Both the position numbers and the translations under genes were made by a program. Below the pieces are notes generated by a model. The model had not been told where the DNA came from. It did not search any database and worked only from the letters and a program-made list of their open reading frames with translations. From Janthinobacterium sp. 67 (GTDB taxonomy: Bacteria; Pseudomonadota; Gammaproteobacteria; Burkholderiales; Burkholderiaceae_D): a stretch of DNA of 64,000 bases. The DNA is taken from positions 3,162,001-3,226,000 of the forward strand of contig NZ_PGES01000001.1 of the NCBI RefSeq assembly GCF_002797895.1, read 5' to 3'. Below are positions 35,069 to 44,186 of this stretch, piece by piece. How positions within the stretch are numbered: the stretch's first letter is position 1; every line of letters starts with the position of its first letter.

Positions 35069-35650
35069 TCAGTGCTCCTTGGCCGAGGTGGGGGACGCAT
35101 CCGCGCCGTTCAGCAGCGCATGCAGTTTTTGCATGGTGGCCCAGTTGCGCGAGGTGACGCCGTCGCCCAGCAGCACGCCCAGCGCCGCCACCACCTTGCT
35201 GGCCAGCACGCCATCGGGACACCAGGCATACGCGGCCCAGCGCCCCAGCGCCAGCGCTTCCGGCTGCCACGGCTGCTGCAACAGCGGCGCCAGGCGCTGG
35301 ACGTCGGCCGGATTGTTCAGCACCAGGGTCAGCAGACGGGACGCATCGGCCGCCGGCGCCAGGCTGTTTTGTTCGAACAGCTCGGCAAACTGGCTGGCCG
35401 ACAGCACCGTCACCCTGGCCGCCACGCCCAGTTTCAGCACCAGCGCTTCCTCGATGCGCGAAGCGGCCTCGGCCGGTGTAACCGTGCCCCCGTCATACAC
35501 GACGTTGCCGCTGTTGAGTACCGTGCGCACCTGCGCAAAACCCAGGTCGCCCAGCAACTTGCGCAGGTCGGCCATGGCCACGCGCTTGGCGCGTCCCACA
35601 TTGATTCCGCGCAACAGCGCCACTTGCTGACTGTTTTCCATCTGTGTCAT
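35069..35650 (-). CDS. DUF1697 family protein
   Basis: A 193-aa protein with the DUF1697 start QVALLRGINVGRAKRVAMADL, followed by RTVLNSGNVVYDG and, near the end, TSRNWATMQKLHALL. Function of the family is not known. AAGGAG precedes ATG 35650. It follows the sensor kinase gene by 13 bases in the other sense of transcription order (the kinase is upstream), so they may be cotranscribed. Confidence 0.9.
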   Translation of the reverse strand: MTQMENSQQVALLRGINVGRAKRVAMADLRKLLGDLGFAQVRTVLNSGNVVYDGGTVTPAEAASRIEEALVLKLGVAARVTVLSASQFAELFEQNSLAPAADASRLLTLVLNNPADVQRLAPLLQQPWQPEALALGRWAAYAWCPDGVLASKVVAALGVLLGDGVTSRNWATMQKLHALLNGADASPTSAKEH

Positions 35651-35663
35651 GTTGTCTCCTTGC

Positions 35664-37229
35664 CTATGCCTGGCTGTTGGTGCTTTCCGGCAACGGCGTC
35701 ACCGTGGGCAAGCGCAGCAGGAACGTCGCGCCCTGCCCCAGGATGCTGCTGACCGTGATGGTGCCGCCAAACTGCTTGGCAATCAAGTTGAACACGATAT
35801 TCAAGCCCAGTCCCGTCCCCCCCTGCCCGCGCCGCGTGGTGACAAACGGATCGAACACGCGGTCGAGCATGTCGGGCGCGATACCGCGGCCGTTGTCGCG
35901 CACCTGCATGGCGATCGCATCGCCGTCGCGGCGCACTTCAATATGGATGTTGCCGGCCGTGTCCGCATCAAACGCGTGCTCGACGCAGTTCAACACCAGG
36001 TTGGTCAGCACCTGCGCCAGCGCGCCCGGATAGCTGTCGAGCATGATGTCAGGCGGGCAATCGATATCGATGCTGATGCGCGTCTTTTTCAGGGTCGGCT
36101 GCAAGCTCGAAATCACCTCGCCGATATAGTCGCGCAATTCGAACAAACGGCGCGCCTCGCTGACCTGGTCGACGGCGATCTGCTTGAAGCTGTGGATCAG
36201 GTGCGCGGCGCGGTAGGCATTGTTCATGATCAGCCGCGCGCTTTCGCCGGCCGTTTCCAGGTAGCGCACGATATCGGTCTTTTTCACGCCGCCGCCGGCC
36301 ACGGCCGCGCTGATGTCGTCGGTGGCTTCCTTCAGCACCGAGGCGCTGGTCAGGGCGATGCCGACCGGGGTGTTGATTTCATGGGCCACGCCGGCCACCA
36401 GGCTGCCCAGCGAGGCCAGGCGTTCCGACTGCAGCAACGATTCCTGCGCCCGGCGCAGTTCGTCCATGGCTTGCGCCGTTTCCTGCTGCGAACGGCGCGC
36501 CATGTCTTCCGCCTCGCGGCTGCCCTCGATGATGGACTTGAGCTTGCGCTGCACGGCATTGAAGCCGCGGATCACGTCGCCCAGTTCGTCGCGCCGGTTT
36601 TCCGGTAGCTCTTCGACCTCATCGCTGCCGCGCGTGGCCAGGTCGAACAAGCCGTCGCGCAACTGTTTCAGGGGGCCGAAGACGATGCGCAGGCTCAGCG
36701 CCAGGGCGCCCACGAGGATGATGTCCAGCAGCAACACTTCCACCACCTTGCGCCGCACTTCGCCCCGCAGGGCCGCGTCGATCTGCTCGCGGCTGAAGTT
36801 GACGATGACCTTGCCGACGATCACCGGCTTGCCGCCGCTGGCCGCCGCCACGGCGTCGCGGAACACGAGCGGCGCCTCGACGGGTGTGCCGCCCATGGCC
36901 ACGTCGGCGCTCAACGGCACCAGGGTACCGGCCGCGTCGCGCACTTCGCCGGCAAACAGGCCGACCGACGCGTCGTAGACGCGGATGCCGACCAGTTCGG
37001 GCGGCAGCATTTCGGCCGAGACGATGCTGTCGACCTTGGATTTGTCGAGGTCCCACAGGGCGGAAGGCAAGCTGGTCTGCAAACGCGTGAGCACGCCGCT
37101 GCGCAGGCGCGCGCTGCCCGATTCGAGTTCTTGGCTCAGTGTATATTGGGTATAGCTGCCGGAAATGCCCAGCACCAGGGTGACGATCACGACAAAAAGC
37201 AGGGTCAGCCGGACTTGGATACTCACCAT
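35664..37229 (-). CDS. Orphan sensor histidine kinase
   Basis: A 521-aa membrane kinase. TM1 at about 7-29; a periplasmic domain to about 160 holding SALWDLDKSKVDSIVSAEML; TM2 at about 163-185; a HAMP-like region (FGPLKQLRDGLFDL). A coiled segment precedes the H-box GSLVAGVAHEINTPVG (His283). The ATPase has NLVLNCVEHAFD (N box), DNGRGIAPDMLDRVFDPF (G1/F) and GGTGLGLNIV (G2). No response regulator is next to it. ATG 37229 is used; a TTG one codon earlier is possible. The input signal is unknown. Confidence 0.9.
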   Translation of the reverse strand: MVSIQVRLTLLFVVIVTLVLGISGSYTQYTLSQELESGSARLRSGVLTRLQTSLPSALWDLDKSKVDSIVSAEMLPPELVGIRVYDASVGLFAGEVRDAAGTLVPLSADVAMGGTPVEAPLVFRDAVAAASGGKPVIVGKVIVNFSREQIDAALRGEVRRKVVEVLLLDIILVGALALSLRIVFGPLKQLRDGLFDLATRGSDEVEELPENRRDELGDVIRGFNAVQRKLKSIIEGSREAEDMARRSQQETAQAMDELRRAQESLLQSERLASLGSLVAGVAHEINTPVGIALTSASVLKEATDDISAAVAGGGVKKTDIVRYLETAGESARLIMNNAYRAAHLIHSFKQIAVDQVSEARRLFELRDYIGEVISSLQPTLKKTRISIDIDCPPDIMLDSYPGALAQVLTNLVLNCVEHAFDADTAGNIHIEVRRDGDAIAMQVRDNGRGIAPDMLDRVFDPFVTTRRGQGGTGLGLNIVFNLIAKQFGGTITVSSILGQGATFLLRLPTVTPLPESTNSQA

Positions 37230-37436
37230 CAATCAACACTCCCCGGGCCAGGCCAGCCGCCAGCCCGCGGCGCGGGCGCAGAGACGTCAGCAATACAAGA
37301 GCCTGGATCAAATGTACGATATGACATGCTTATTGGCAAGATTTACAGCATCCCCACTGTCGATAGGAACTTTGATGCAGGTTGAGACATTGCGCCATGG
37401 CAATGGTAATATCCCGCAATCATCTAAGGAGTCGTC

Positions 37437-37775
37437 ATGGCGGTCACGCATCAACATCTACCCCTGGAACAAGTTCGTCCCGGCATGATCTTGTCGGATG
37501 TCTTGCTCGATGCGCATGGACAAGTGCTGTTGCCGCAAGGCGCGGTATTGACGGAAAACATGCTGGCTCTGATGCCCCGCCACAACATCGACATGCTGCC
37601 CATCCAGGCGCCGCCCCCTACTCCGGAAGCCATCGCCGCACAGCAGGCGGCCGACAGCGAACGGCTGGCCTATCTGTTCCGCAAGCATGATCCCGACGAT
37701 CCGGCGGATGCGGCCACCACCTTGCTGCGCAGCTATGTCACGGCTTACCGCCTGGGTACGGGAGAGGCCGCATGA
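37437..37775 (+). CDS. Small protein paired with an HDOD protein
   Basis: A 112-aa soluble protein. The first half (PLEQVRPGMILSDVLLDAHG, then LLPQGAVLTENMLALM) resembles the module often found before HD-GYP or HDOD domains in signalling proteins. The remainder is helical with many Asp/Ala. AAGGAG precedes the ATG. Its stop overlaps the start of the HDOD gene by ATGA, so the two products are likely partners. Exact function unknown. Confidence 0.75.
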   Translation: MAVTHQHLPLEQVRPGMILSDVLLDAHGQVLLPQGAVLTENMLALMPRHNIDMLPIQAPPPTPEAIAAQQAADSERLAYLFRKHDPDDPADAATTLLRSYVTAYRLGTGEAA

Positions 37776-38617
37776 GCACCCAGCTGACGCTCGACGATAT
37801 CGTCGCCCACCTCGATGACCTGCCTTCCTTGCCCGCCGTCGTGATGGAACTGCTCGACAGCATCGACCAGGAAGACGTGGATATTTCCGTGCTGGCCAAA
37901 AAAGTGTCGTACGACCAGGCGCTCACGGCAAAAACCCTGCGCCTGGCCAACTCGTCGCACTATGGCTTGCAAGTGAAGGCCACCACCATCCAGCAGGCGA
38001 TCACTTACCTGGGCTTCCAGACGACGCGCAGCCTGATCACGTCGGCCGCCATCACGGGCTGCTTCCCGGAAGGTCTCTGCCCCGGTTTCGACGACAAGGC
38101 CTTCTGGCGCCATTCGGTGGCGACGGCCGCCTGCGCCAAGGTGCTGGCGCGGCAGATTCGCTTCAACCAGGATTACGCGTTCACGGCCGGCTTGCTGCAC
38201 AACATCGGCCGCCTCGTGCTGGTCAGCAGCTTTCCCGCCCACTATGCGCAAGTCATCGCGCACCAGGCCGCGCACGATTGCAGCCTGCTCGAAGCGGAGC
38301 AAACGGTGCTGGGCGTGGACCACGTGCAGGCGGCCGTGGCCCTGGCCGAACACTGGAATTTTTCCGATACCATGCGCTTGGCGCTGGGCAACTACCTGCA
38401 GCCGGAAGCGCCGGGGGCAGGCTTTCTCGCCTCGCTGATCCACGTGGCCAATGCCATCGTTTGCGCGCTCGACCTGGCGCAGGCGGGCGACGACATGGTG
38501 CCGCGCGTCTCGCCGGTGGCCTGGGATGCGCTGGGTCTGGGCGAAGACGCGTATCTGCAACTGTTCCGCGAAACGGAGCTGCGCTACGACGAAATCACCA
38601 CGGCATTGCTGAGCTGA
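37772..38617 (+). CDS. HDOD domain signalling protein
   Basis: A 281-aa HDOD protein: LDDLPSLPAVVMELLDSIDQ, KKVSYDQALTAKTLRLANS, the helix ITYLGFQTTRSLITSAAITG, and the HD-like core FTAGLLHNIGRLVLVSSF, where the usual HD pair is HN, as in HDOD proteins without phosphodiesterase activity. Such proteins act as scaffolds in motility, cyclic-di-GMP or cell-cycle control. Coupled to the preceding gene. Confidence 0.9.
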   Translation: MSTQLTLDDIVAHLDDLPSLPAVVMELLDSIDQEDVDISVLAKKVSYDQALTAKTLRLANSSHYGLQVKATTIQQAITYLGFQTTRSLITSAAITGCFPEGLCPGFDDKAFWRHSVATAACAKVLARQIRFNQDYAFTAGLLHNIGRLVLVSSFPAHYAQVIAHQAAHDCSLLEAEQTVLGVDHVQAAVALAEHWNFSDTMRLALGNYLQPEAPGAGFLASLIHVANAIVCALDLAQAGDDMVPRVSPVAWDALGLGEDAYLQLFRETELRYDEITTALLS

Positions 38618-38634
38618 ACAACGCTGCAAATGCA

Positions 38635-38664
38635 AACGGCTCTCGCTGCGAAGCGAAAGCCGTT
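38635..38664 (+). terminator. Hairpin after the HDOD gene, possible terminator
   Basis: The 13-base arms AACGGCTCTCGCT (38635-38647) and AGCGAAAGCCGTT (38652-38664) pair with one mismatch around GCGA. No long T tract follows. Confidence 0.4.
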
Positions 38665-38770
38665 ATGCGTACTGCAATACGTCCATGTAAGCCGGTCTGC
38701 TGCCCGGTCCACGCCAGCCTGTTGCCGCCAGCAGCTATGCAAGCGGCACAGTCAGCGTACAACCGCCACA

Positions 38771-39097
38771 TCAGTGCGCGTAATTCGATTCTTGCGCATC
38801 GCCGCGGTCTTCCGCTTTTGGACGGCCCTGGGCGTCGGACAGACGATACTTGGTGCGGCGGTCGCCCATCAGGTCGCGCAGGTCGCGGATGCTCATGCCC
38901 GTCACTTCATGCATGCGTATCAGCAGCGAGGCGCCGACCGGCAAGCGGTGGTGGCGAATCTTGCTGATGACCGGTGGCGCCACTTCAAGCAGACGCGACA
39001 AGGCTGCATCGTTCTTCAGCTGCATCTTGCTCAGCAGAATATCCAGCAGGTGGTTGGGGTTGTAACTTTCTTGCGATGCTAATGCATGATGTGCCAT
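38771..39097 (-). CDS. Small helix-turn-helix protein (XRE-like)
   Basis: A 108-aa protein with a lambda-repressor-like fold: NHLLDILLSKMQLKNDAAL, SRLLEVAPPVISKIRHHRLP (recognition helix), then GASLLIRMHEVTGMSIRDLR. The tail is polar. Similar small proteins of unknown role occur in Oxalobacteraceae as far as I recall. GAGGAAA precedes ATG 39097. Its targets are unknown. Confidence 0.75.
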   Translation of the reverse strand: MAHHALASQESYNPNHLLDILLSKMQLKNDAALSRLLEVAPPVISKIRHHRLPVGASLLIRMHEVTGMSIRDLRDLMGDRRTKYRLSDAQGRPKAEDRGDAQESNYAH

Positions 39098-39749
39098 GAT
39101 TTTTCCTCGTCTGGTGAATGTAGAAAATAATGCCGATACGAACTTAAGGCTGGCTTAGAGTGTTTAAATAAACGTCTTGCCCACTTATTCAGCCTTCCCC
39201 CGCCCTTCCTCCTTATCGCACTGCCCGCACAGGACTCGCACAGCCACGCCCAGCCAACGTACGCAACTTGCCGCGTGAGTGAAAAGCACTGCAACCCACC
39301 AAAATGAATTGCATATAAGACAATATACTAGCCCAAACACGCGGCATCTGCGCCTCGCGCAAACTTCCTGATTGTTAAATATCAATCAAGCTGCTGGTTG
39401 GCTTGGCAACGATGCTATTTCAACACATTAGGATGCCAGCGGGCGCACACAAGGCTTTGCAGCAACTTGTTACAAATCAATGGTGACGTATGGCAATAAA
39501 TGCGTTTGGGCATCACGACACATGGCGACATATGCAGGCGGCAACCTTGTCGACAAGGTCAGCACGACATGGCCCGCCCCGGCGATTTACGCTAAACTAT
39601 GGCCTGAACTTGCAGCGAGCCTGCCACCGGGCAGCCAGAGGCGCCCGGCCGGTCATCCGCCGCGCCCCACCCTGAGCGGCCCCCTGCGCTGCAGCATCCT
39701 GCCCAACCATCCTGTTTGCCGCCACATTTACCGATAAGCGCCCGACTCC
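39098..39749. other. Gene-free, partly AT-rich region of 652 bases before miaB
   Basis: No gene is supported; a short plus-strand frame at 39480-39737 has no family character and no ribosome site. The part 39290-39480 is clearly AT-rich. A 14-base palindrome lies at 39545-39558, and TAAACT at 39593-39598 could be a -10 of miaB, without a convincing -35. Confidence 0.5.
39545..39558. promoter_or_regulatory. Palindrome CCTTGTCGACAAGG upstream of miaB
   Basis: A perfect 14-bp dyad about 190 bases before the miaB start and 35 bases before a possible -10 (TAAACT, 39593). It could be a regulator site; no more can be said. Confidence 0.3.
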
Positions 39750-41117
39750 ATGCAGAAAAAAGTATTCATTAAAACCTTCGGCTGCCAGATGAACGAGTAC
39801 GACTCGGACAAGATGGCCGACGTGCTGGGCGCCTCCGATGGCCTGGTGCGCACGGACACGCCGGAAGACGCCGATGTGATCCTGCTCAATACCTGCTCCG
39901 TGCGCGAAAAGGCGCAGGAAAAAGTGTTTTCCGACCTGGGCCGCCTGCGCGAACTGAAACTGGCCAAGCCGCACCTGCTGATCGGCGTGGGCGGCTGCGT
40001 GGCGTCGCAGGAAGGCGACGCCATCGTCAAGCGCGCGCCGTATGTCGACATGGTGTTCGGCCCGCAAACCCTGCACCGCCTGCCGCAGATGATCGAACTG
40101 CGCCGCGCCAGCGGCGATGCGCAGGTGGACATCAGCTTCCCGGAAATCGAAAAATTCGACCACATGCCGCCGGCCAAGGTGGAAGGCGCCTCGGCATTCG
40201 TCTCCATCATGGAAGGCTGCAGCAAATACTGCAGCTACTGCGTCGTGCCCTACACGCGCGGCGAGGAAGTGTCGCGCCGCTTCGAGGACGTGCTGACGGA
40301 AGTGGCGGGCCTGGCCGCCCAGGGCGTCAAGGAAATCACCCTGCTGGGGCAAAACGTGAACGCCTACCGGGGCGCGATGGAAGGCGGCGAGATCGCCGAC
40401 TTCGCCCTGCTGCTCGAATACGTGGCCGACATCCCCGGCATAGCACGCATGCGCTTCGTCACCAGCCATCCGAAGGAATTCACGCAGCGCCTGATCGACG
40501 CCTACGCGAAGATCCCGCAGTTGGTCGACCATTTGTATCTGCCGGCGCAGCACGGCTCCGACAAGATCCTCGGCGCCATGAAGCGCGGCTACACGGGCCT
40601 CGAATACAAGTCCATCATCCGCCGCATCCGCGCCGTGCGCCCGAACATGGCCATTTCGTCCGACTTCATCGTGGGATTTCCTGGCGAGACCCAGGCCGAC
40701 TTCGACGCCATGATGAAGCTGATCGCGGACGTGGGCTTCGACAACAGCTACAGCTTCATCTTCAGCAAGCGTCCCGGCACGCCGGCCGCCAGCCTGGAAG
40801 ACGATACGCCGCATGAAGTGAAACTGGCCCGTTTGCAGCAGCTGCAGGCCGCCATCGACGCCAACACGCGCAAATACAGCCTGGCCATGGTGGGCACCGT
40901 GCAAACCATTCTCGTCGAAGGCCGCTCCAAAAAGGACACCGATGACAGTGAGCTGCAGGGCCGCACGGAAAACAACCGCGTGGTCAATTTCGACGCCGGC
41001 CCGGACGCGCTGCAGCTGGTCGGCCAGCTGGTCGACGTGCGCATCACCGAGAGCCATTCCTACACCCTGCGCGGCGAACTCGTCGCCAGCGCCCCCGCAT
41101 TGAAAAGAGCCAGTTGA
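39750..41117 (+). CDS. miaB: tRNA-2-methylthio-N6-dimethylallyladenosine synthase
   Basis: A 455-aa radical-SAM methylthiotransferase modifying A37 of tRNAs reading UNN codons. N-terminal UPF0004 domain with cluster cysteines Cys12, Cys49 and Cys83; radical-SAM motif Cys157, Cys161, Cys164 ([12 protein letters not shown]); C-terminal TRAM domain (about 380-445). First gene of the miaB-phoH-ybeY run, with a stop overlapping the next start. Confidence 0.97.
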   Translation: MQKKVFIKTFGCQMNEYDSDKMADVLGASDGLVRTDTPEDADVILLNTCSVREKAQEKVFSDLGRLRELKLAKPHLLIGVGGCVASQEGDAIVKRAPYVDMVFGPQTLHRLPQMIELRRASGDAQVDISFPEIEKFDHMPPAKVEGASAFVSIMEGCSKYCSYCVVPYTRGEEVSRRFEDVLTEVAGLAAQGVKEITLLGQNVNAYRGAMEGGEIADFALLLEYVADIPGIARMRFVTSHPKEFTQRLIDAYAKIPQLVDHLYLPAQHGSDKILGAMKRGYTGLEYKSIIRRIRAVRPNMAISSDFIVGFPGETQADFDAMMKLIADVGFDNSYSFIFSKRPGTPAASLEDDTPHEVKLARLQQLQAAIDANTRKYSLAMVGTVQTILVEGRSKKDTDDSELQGRTENNRVVNFDAGPDALQLVGQLVDVRITESHSYTLRGELVASAPALKRAS

Positions 41118-42178
41118 AAACCAAAGCCCCGATACAGCCGCATTACTTCATCCCCGAGCCGCTGGACAACACGCGCCTGGCGCACCTGTGCGGACCGCTC
41201 GATGAAAACCTGCGCCAGATTTCCGCCGCCCTCGACGTGACGATCTTCCGCCGCGGCGAGAAATTCATCGTCGGCGGCAGCAATGCCGAACGCGCCGTGG
41301 AAATCCTCGAGCAGTTCTACGCCATCGCCAACAAGGTCGTGCCGCTGGAAGAAGTGCAGCTGGCCCTGGTGGAACAGCGCGCGGGCCTGTCCGCCGCGTC
41401 GGAACACCATGCCAACGCGCCCGCCAGCACCTTCGTCGAGCCGGACATCGCCAGCCCCGTGCTGAAAACGCGGCGCTCCGACCTGCGCGGGCGCACGCCG
41501 CACCAGATCGCCTACCTGCGCGACATCCTCGAACACGACATCAGCTTCGGCGTGGGTCCGGCCGGCACGGGCAAGACCTATCTGGCCGTCGCCTGCGCCG
41601 TCGACGCGCTCGAACGCGACGCCGTCAAGCGCATCATTTTGACGCGCCCCGCCGTCGAAGCGGGCGAGCGCCTGGGCTTCTTGCCGGGCGACCTGGCGCA
41701 AAAGGTCGACCCGTATCTGCGTCCCCTGTACGACGCGCTGTATGACTTGCTGGGTTTTGACCGCACGCAGAAGCTATTTGAAAAACAGGTGATCGAGATC
41801 GCCCCGCTGGCCTACATGCGCGGGCGCACCTTGAACCACGCGTTCGTCATCCTCGATGAAGCGCAAAACACCACCGTCGAACAGATGAAGATGTTCTTGA
41901 CGCGCATCGGCTTTGGCAGCAAGGCCGTGGTGACGGGCGACGTGACCCAAGTCGACCTGCACAAGAGCCAGGCGAGCGGCTTGATCGACGCCGTGCATGT
42001 GCTGAAAGACGTGCGCGGCATCGGCTTCACGCAATTTAACAGCACCGACGTGGTGCGCCATCCGCTCGTCGCGCGCATCGTCGATGCCTATGAAACGGCG
42101 CAGGCGGCCAGCGCCGACGCCGCCCACCTGCCCTCCCTATTGAAACCAGCCGCCGCCAAAAATGTCCGAAAAAAATAA
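41114..42178 (+). CDS. ybeZ: PhoH-like ATPase YbeZ
   Basis: A 354-aa PhoH-family ATPase. Walker [12 protein letters not shown] at about 148-158; Walker [12 protein letters not shown]; sensor [11 protein letters not shown]. It starts with TTG at 41114, overlapping the miaB stop (TTGA); no in-frame ATG fits as well. It is thought to work with YbeY in 16S rRNA maturation and quality control. It overlaps ybeY by 17 bases. Confidence 0.95.
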   Translation: MKTKAPIQPHYFIPEPLDNTRLAHLCGPLDENLRQISAALDVTIFRRGEKFIVGGSNAERAVEILEQFYAIANKVVPLEEVQLALVEQRAGLSAASEHHANAPASTFVEPDIASPVLKTRRSDLRGRTPHQIAYLRDILEHDISFGVGPAGTGKTYLAVACAVDALERDAVKRIILTRPAVEAGERLGFLPGDLAQKVDPYLRPLYDALYDLLGFDRTQKLFEKQVIEIAPLAYMRGRTLNHAFVILDEAQNTTVEQMKMFLTRIGFGSKAVVTGDVTQVDLHKSQASGLIDAVHVLKDVRGIGFTQFNSTDVVRHPLVARIVDAYETAQAASADAAHLPSLLKPAAAKNVRKK

Positions 42179-42632
42179 ACTGTCCCTGTCCGTGCAATAC
42201 CCGGACACCCGCCTGGAAACCCTGATCACGCGCCCGAAAGTGCGCCGCTGGGTCAAGGCGGCCCTGTTCGCGCCCGCCGAATTCACCATCCGCTTCGTCG
42301 ACGCGGAAGAAGGCCGCACCCTGAACCGCGACTACCGCGAAAAGGACTATGCCACCAACGTGCTGACCTTCGCCTACAACGAAGGCGAAGAACTGGGCGA
42401 CGACGAGCCGACGCGCGCCGACATCATCCTGTGCACGGACGTGCTGGAAAAGGAAGCGGCGGAACAAAAGAAGAGCGTGGAAGAGCACACGGCCCATTTG
42501 ATCGTGCACGGCGTGCTGCACGCGCAAGGCTACGACCACATGGATGACGAGGAAGCGGCCGAGATGGAGGGCCTGGAAACGGACATCCTCGCGAAACTCG
42601 GCATCAGCGATCCCTACGCGGACCAAAAATAA
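42162..42632 (+). CDS. ybeY: Endoribonuclease YbeY (rRNA maturation)
   Basis: A 156-aa zinc-dependent RNase for the 3' end of 16S rRNA. The H3xH5xH zinc motif is [11 protein letters not shown], His116, His120 and His126, close to E. coli numbering. Also [20 protein letters not shown]. Starts inside the end of phoH (17-base overlap). Confidence 0.96.
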   Translation: MSEKNKLSLSVQYPDTRLETLITRPKVRRWVKAALFAPAEFTIRFVDAEEGRTLNRDYREKDYATNVLTFAYNEGEELGDDEPTRADIILCTDVLEKEAAEQKKSVEEHTAHLIVHGVLHAQGYDHMDDEEAAEMEGLETDILAKLGISDPYADQK

Positions 42633-42660
42633 ACCGCGCAGACCCGGTAGGTCGGGGTAG

Positions 42661-42690
42661 GTCGGGTTAGCCCGCAGGGCGTAACCCGAC
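42661..42690. repeat. Hairpin repeat, copy 1
   Basis: GTCGGGTTA (42661-42669) pairs with TAACCCGAC (42682-42690); inside, GCCC and GGGC pair around a GCA loop. It is the same structure as at 51292, with base pairs changed on both sides. The bases just before (42647-42660) repeat GGTAGGTCGGG, a partial duplication. It follows ybeY and may end or protect its transcript. Confidence 0.75.
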
Positions 42691-42745
42691 AACACCCCAC
42701 ATGCCGCAATGGCGCCATCAACCACACACGCAACAAGGACACACT

Positions 42746-43174
42746 ATGGGCACTTGGGCCACCGACGCCTTCGGCAACGACTACGCCATGGACTGGGCGC
42801 AGGACTTGCACGAATATAAAACCCTGGAACTGGTCGAGACGACGCTCGACAACGTCATCGACAGCCAGGAAGCGGAGCTCGAGGCGCCGTTCGCCGCCGA
42901 GGCGCTGGCCGCGCTGGAAGTGATCGCGCGCCTCTTGGGCCAGCCTGGCGAGGGCGCGGACGACCCGGCCACCGTCGAGGTGGACGAATGGGTGGCCGCC
43001 TGCAAGAAGAAGGTCACGCCGCCGCTGCTGGAAAAGGCGCGCCTGGCCTTCGAGCGCATCACGGCCGAATCGTCGGAACTGCGCCAGCTGTGGCAGGACA
43101 GCGAGCATTTCACCGACTGGCAGGCCGACGTGGCGGCCTTGCGCGCGCGCGTGCTGGGCCCGGAAGCGGCCTGA
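42746..43174 (+). CDS. DUF4259 family protein
   Basis: A 142-aa soluble acidic protein starting MGTWATDAFGNDYAMDWAQDL, the typical DUF4259 opening (GxWG...F.ND.A.DW). All-helical and rich in Glu/Ala. Function of the family is unknown. ATG 42746 is preceded by AAGGA. Confidence 0.85.
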   Translation: MGTWATDAFGNDYAMDWAQDLHEYKTLELVETTLDNVIDSQEAELEAPFAAEALAALEVIARLLGQPGEGADDPATVEVDEWVAACKKKVTPPLLEKARLAFERITAESSELRQLWQDSEHFTDWQADVAALRARVLGPEAA

Positions 43175-43291
43175 AAGATCGCGCAACGGCGCACTTCGGC
43201 GTATTAAATTTGCATCAAAAGCGGGGAAATCCGGTATGACCCCACTTTTGGTGTATCCTATATCCCTTCGCAACAACGGCTCACGCCTCCT

Positions 43292-44170
43292 ATGCCCGAG
43301 CACCCTAGTGGCGTCAGAACTGACGTCAAGCCCCACCGGTCACTGTTTGAACGCCTGACCGCACTCATTTCCCCCGAGCCAGAGAACCGTGCAGAATTGC
43401 TCGATGTTCTACACGATGCGCACGAACGCAAGCTGATCGACGCCGACGCCCTGTCGATGATCGAAGGCGTGTTCCAGGTATCGGATCTCTGCGCGCGCGA
43501 CATCATGATTCCCCGTTCGCAAATGGATGTCATCGACATCAGCAAGCCGATCGAGGAATGGATGCCGGAAGTCCTGTCCACCGCCCACTCGCGCTTCCCC
43601 GCGATCGAAGGCGAGCGCGACAAGGTCATCGGCATCCTGCTGGCGAAAGACTTGCTGCGTTATTACGCAGAAGAAACTTTCGACGTACGCGACATGCTGC
43701 GCCCCGCCATCTTCATCCCCGAATCGAAACGCCTGAATGTGCTGCTGCGCGATTTCCGCGCCAACCACAATCACATGGCCATCGTCGTCGATGAATACAG
43801 CGGCGTCGCCGGCCTGATCACCATCGAAGACGTGCTGGAACAGATCGTCGGCGACATCGAGGACGAATACGACTTCGACGAAGCCGAAGACAACATCCTC
43901 TCGCTCAAGGAAGGCCAGTTCGGCCCCCGCTGGCGGGTCAAGGCATTGACCGAACTCGAACAGTTCAACGAAGAAGTGGGCAGCCACCTGGTCGACGACG
44001 ACGTCGACACCATCGGCGGCCTCGTCTCGAAGTACCTGGGCCGCATGGCGCACAAGGGCGATATTTTCGACCTGGGCAATCTGCGCTTCGAGGTGCTGCG
44101 CGCCGATGCGCGCCAGGTGCACGTGCTGCTCGTCGAGCGCCTGCCCAACGTGCCGGAACTGGAACTCTGA
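43292..44170 (+). CDS. corC: CorC/HlyC-family CBS-domain protein
   Basis: A 292-aa cytoplasmic protein: paired CBS domains (about 70-200: RDIMIPRSQMDVIDISKPIE, then HMAIVVDEYSGVAGLITIED) and a C-terminal CorC_HlyC transporter-associated domain (WRVKALTELEQFNEEVG to the end). No membrane part, as in E. coli YbeX/CorC, linked to Mg/Co efflux. Position between ybeY and lnt is the conserved proteobacterial order. Confidence 0.93.
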   Translation: MPEHPSGVRTDVKPHRSLFERLTALISPEPENRAELLDVLHDAHERKLIDADALSMIEGVFQVSDLCARDIMIPRSQMDVIDISKPIEEWMPEVLSTAHSRFPAIEGERDKVIGILLAKDLLRYYAEETFDVRDMLRPAIFIPESKRLNVLLRDFRANHNHMAIVVDEYSGVAGLITIEDVLEQIVGDIEDEYDFDEAEDNILSLKEGQFGPRWRVKALTELEQFNEEVGSHLVDDDVDTIGGLVSKYLGRMAHKGDIFDLGNLRFEVLRADARQVHVLLVERLPNVPELEL

Positions 44171-44186
44171 CATGCGCGTGCTGTAA

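Noticed and set aside
39480..39737. An 85-codon frame before miaB
   Set aside because: Rich in Pro/Arg/His without motif and no ribosome site; it also covers the probable promoter.
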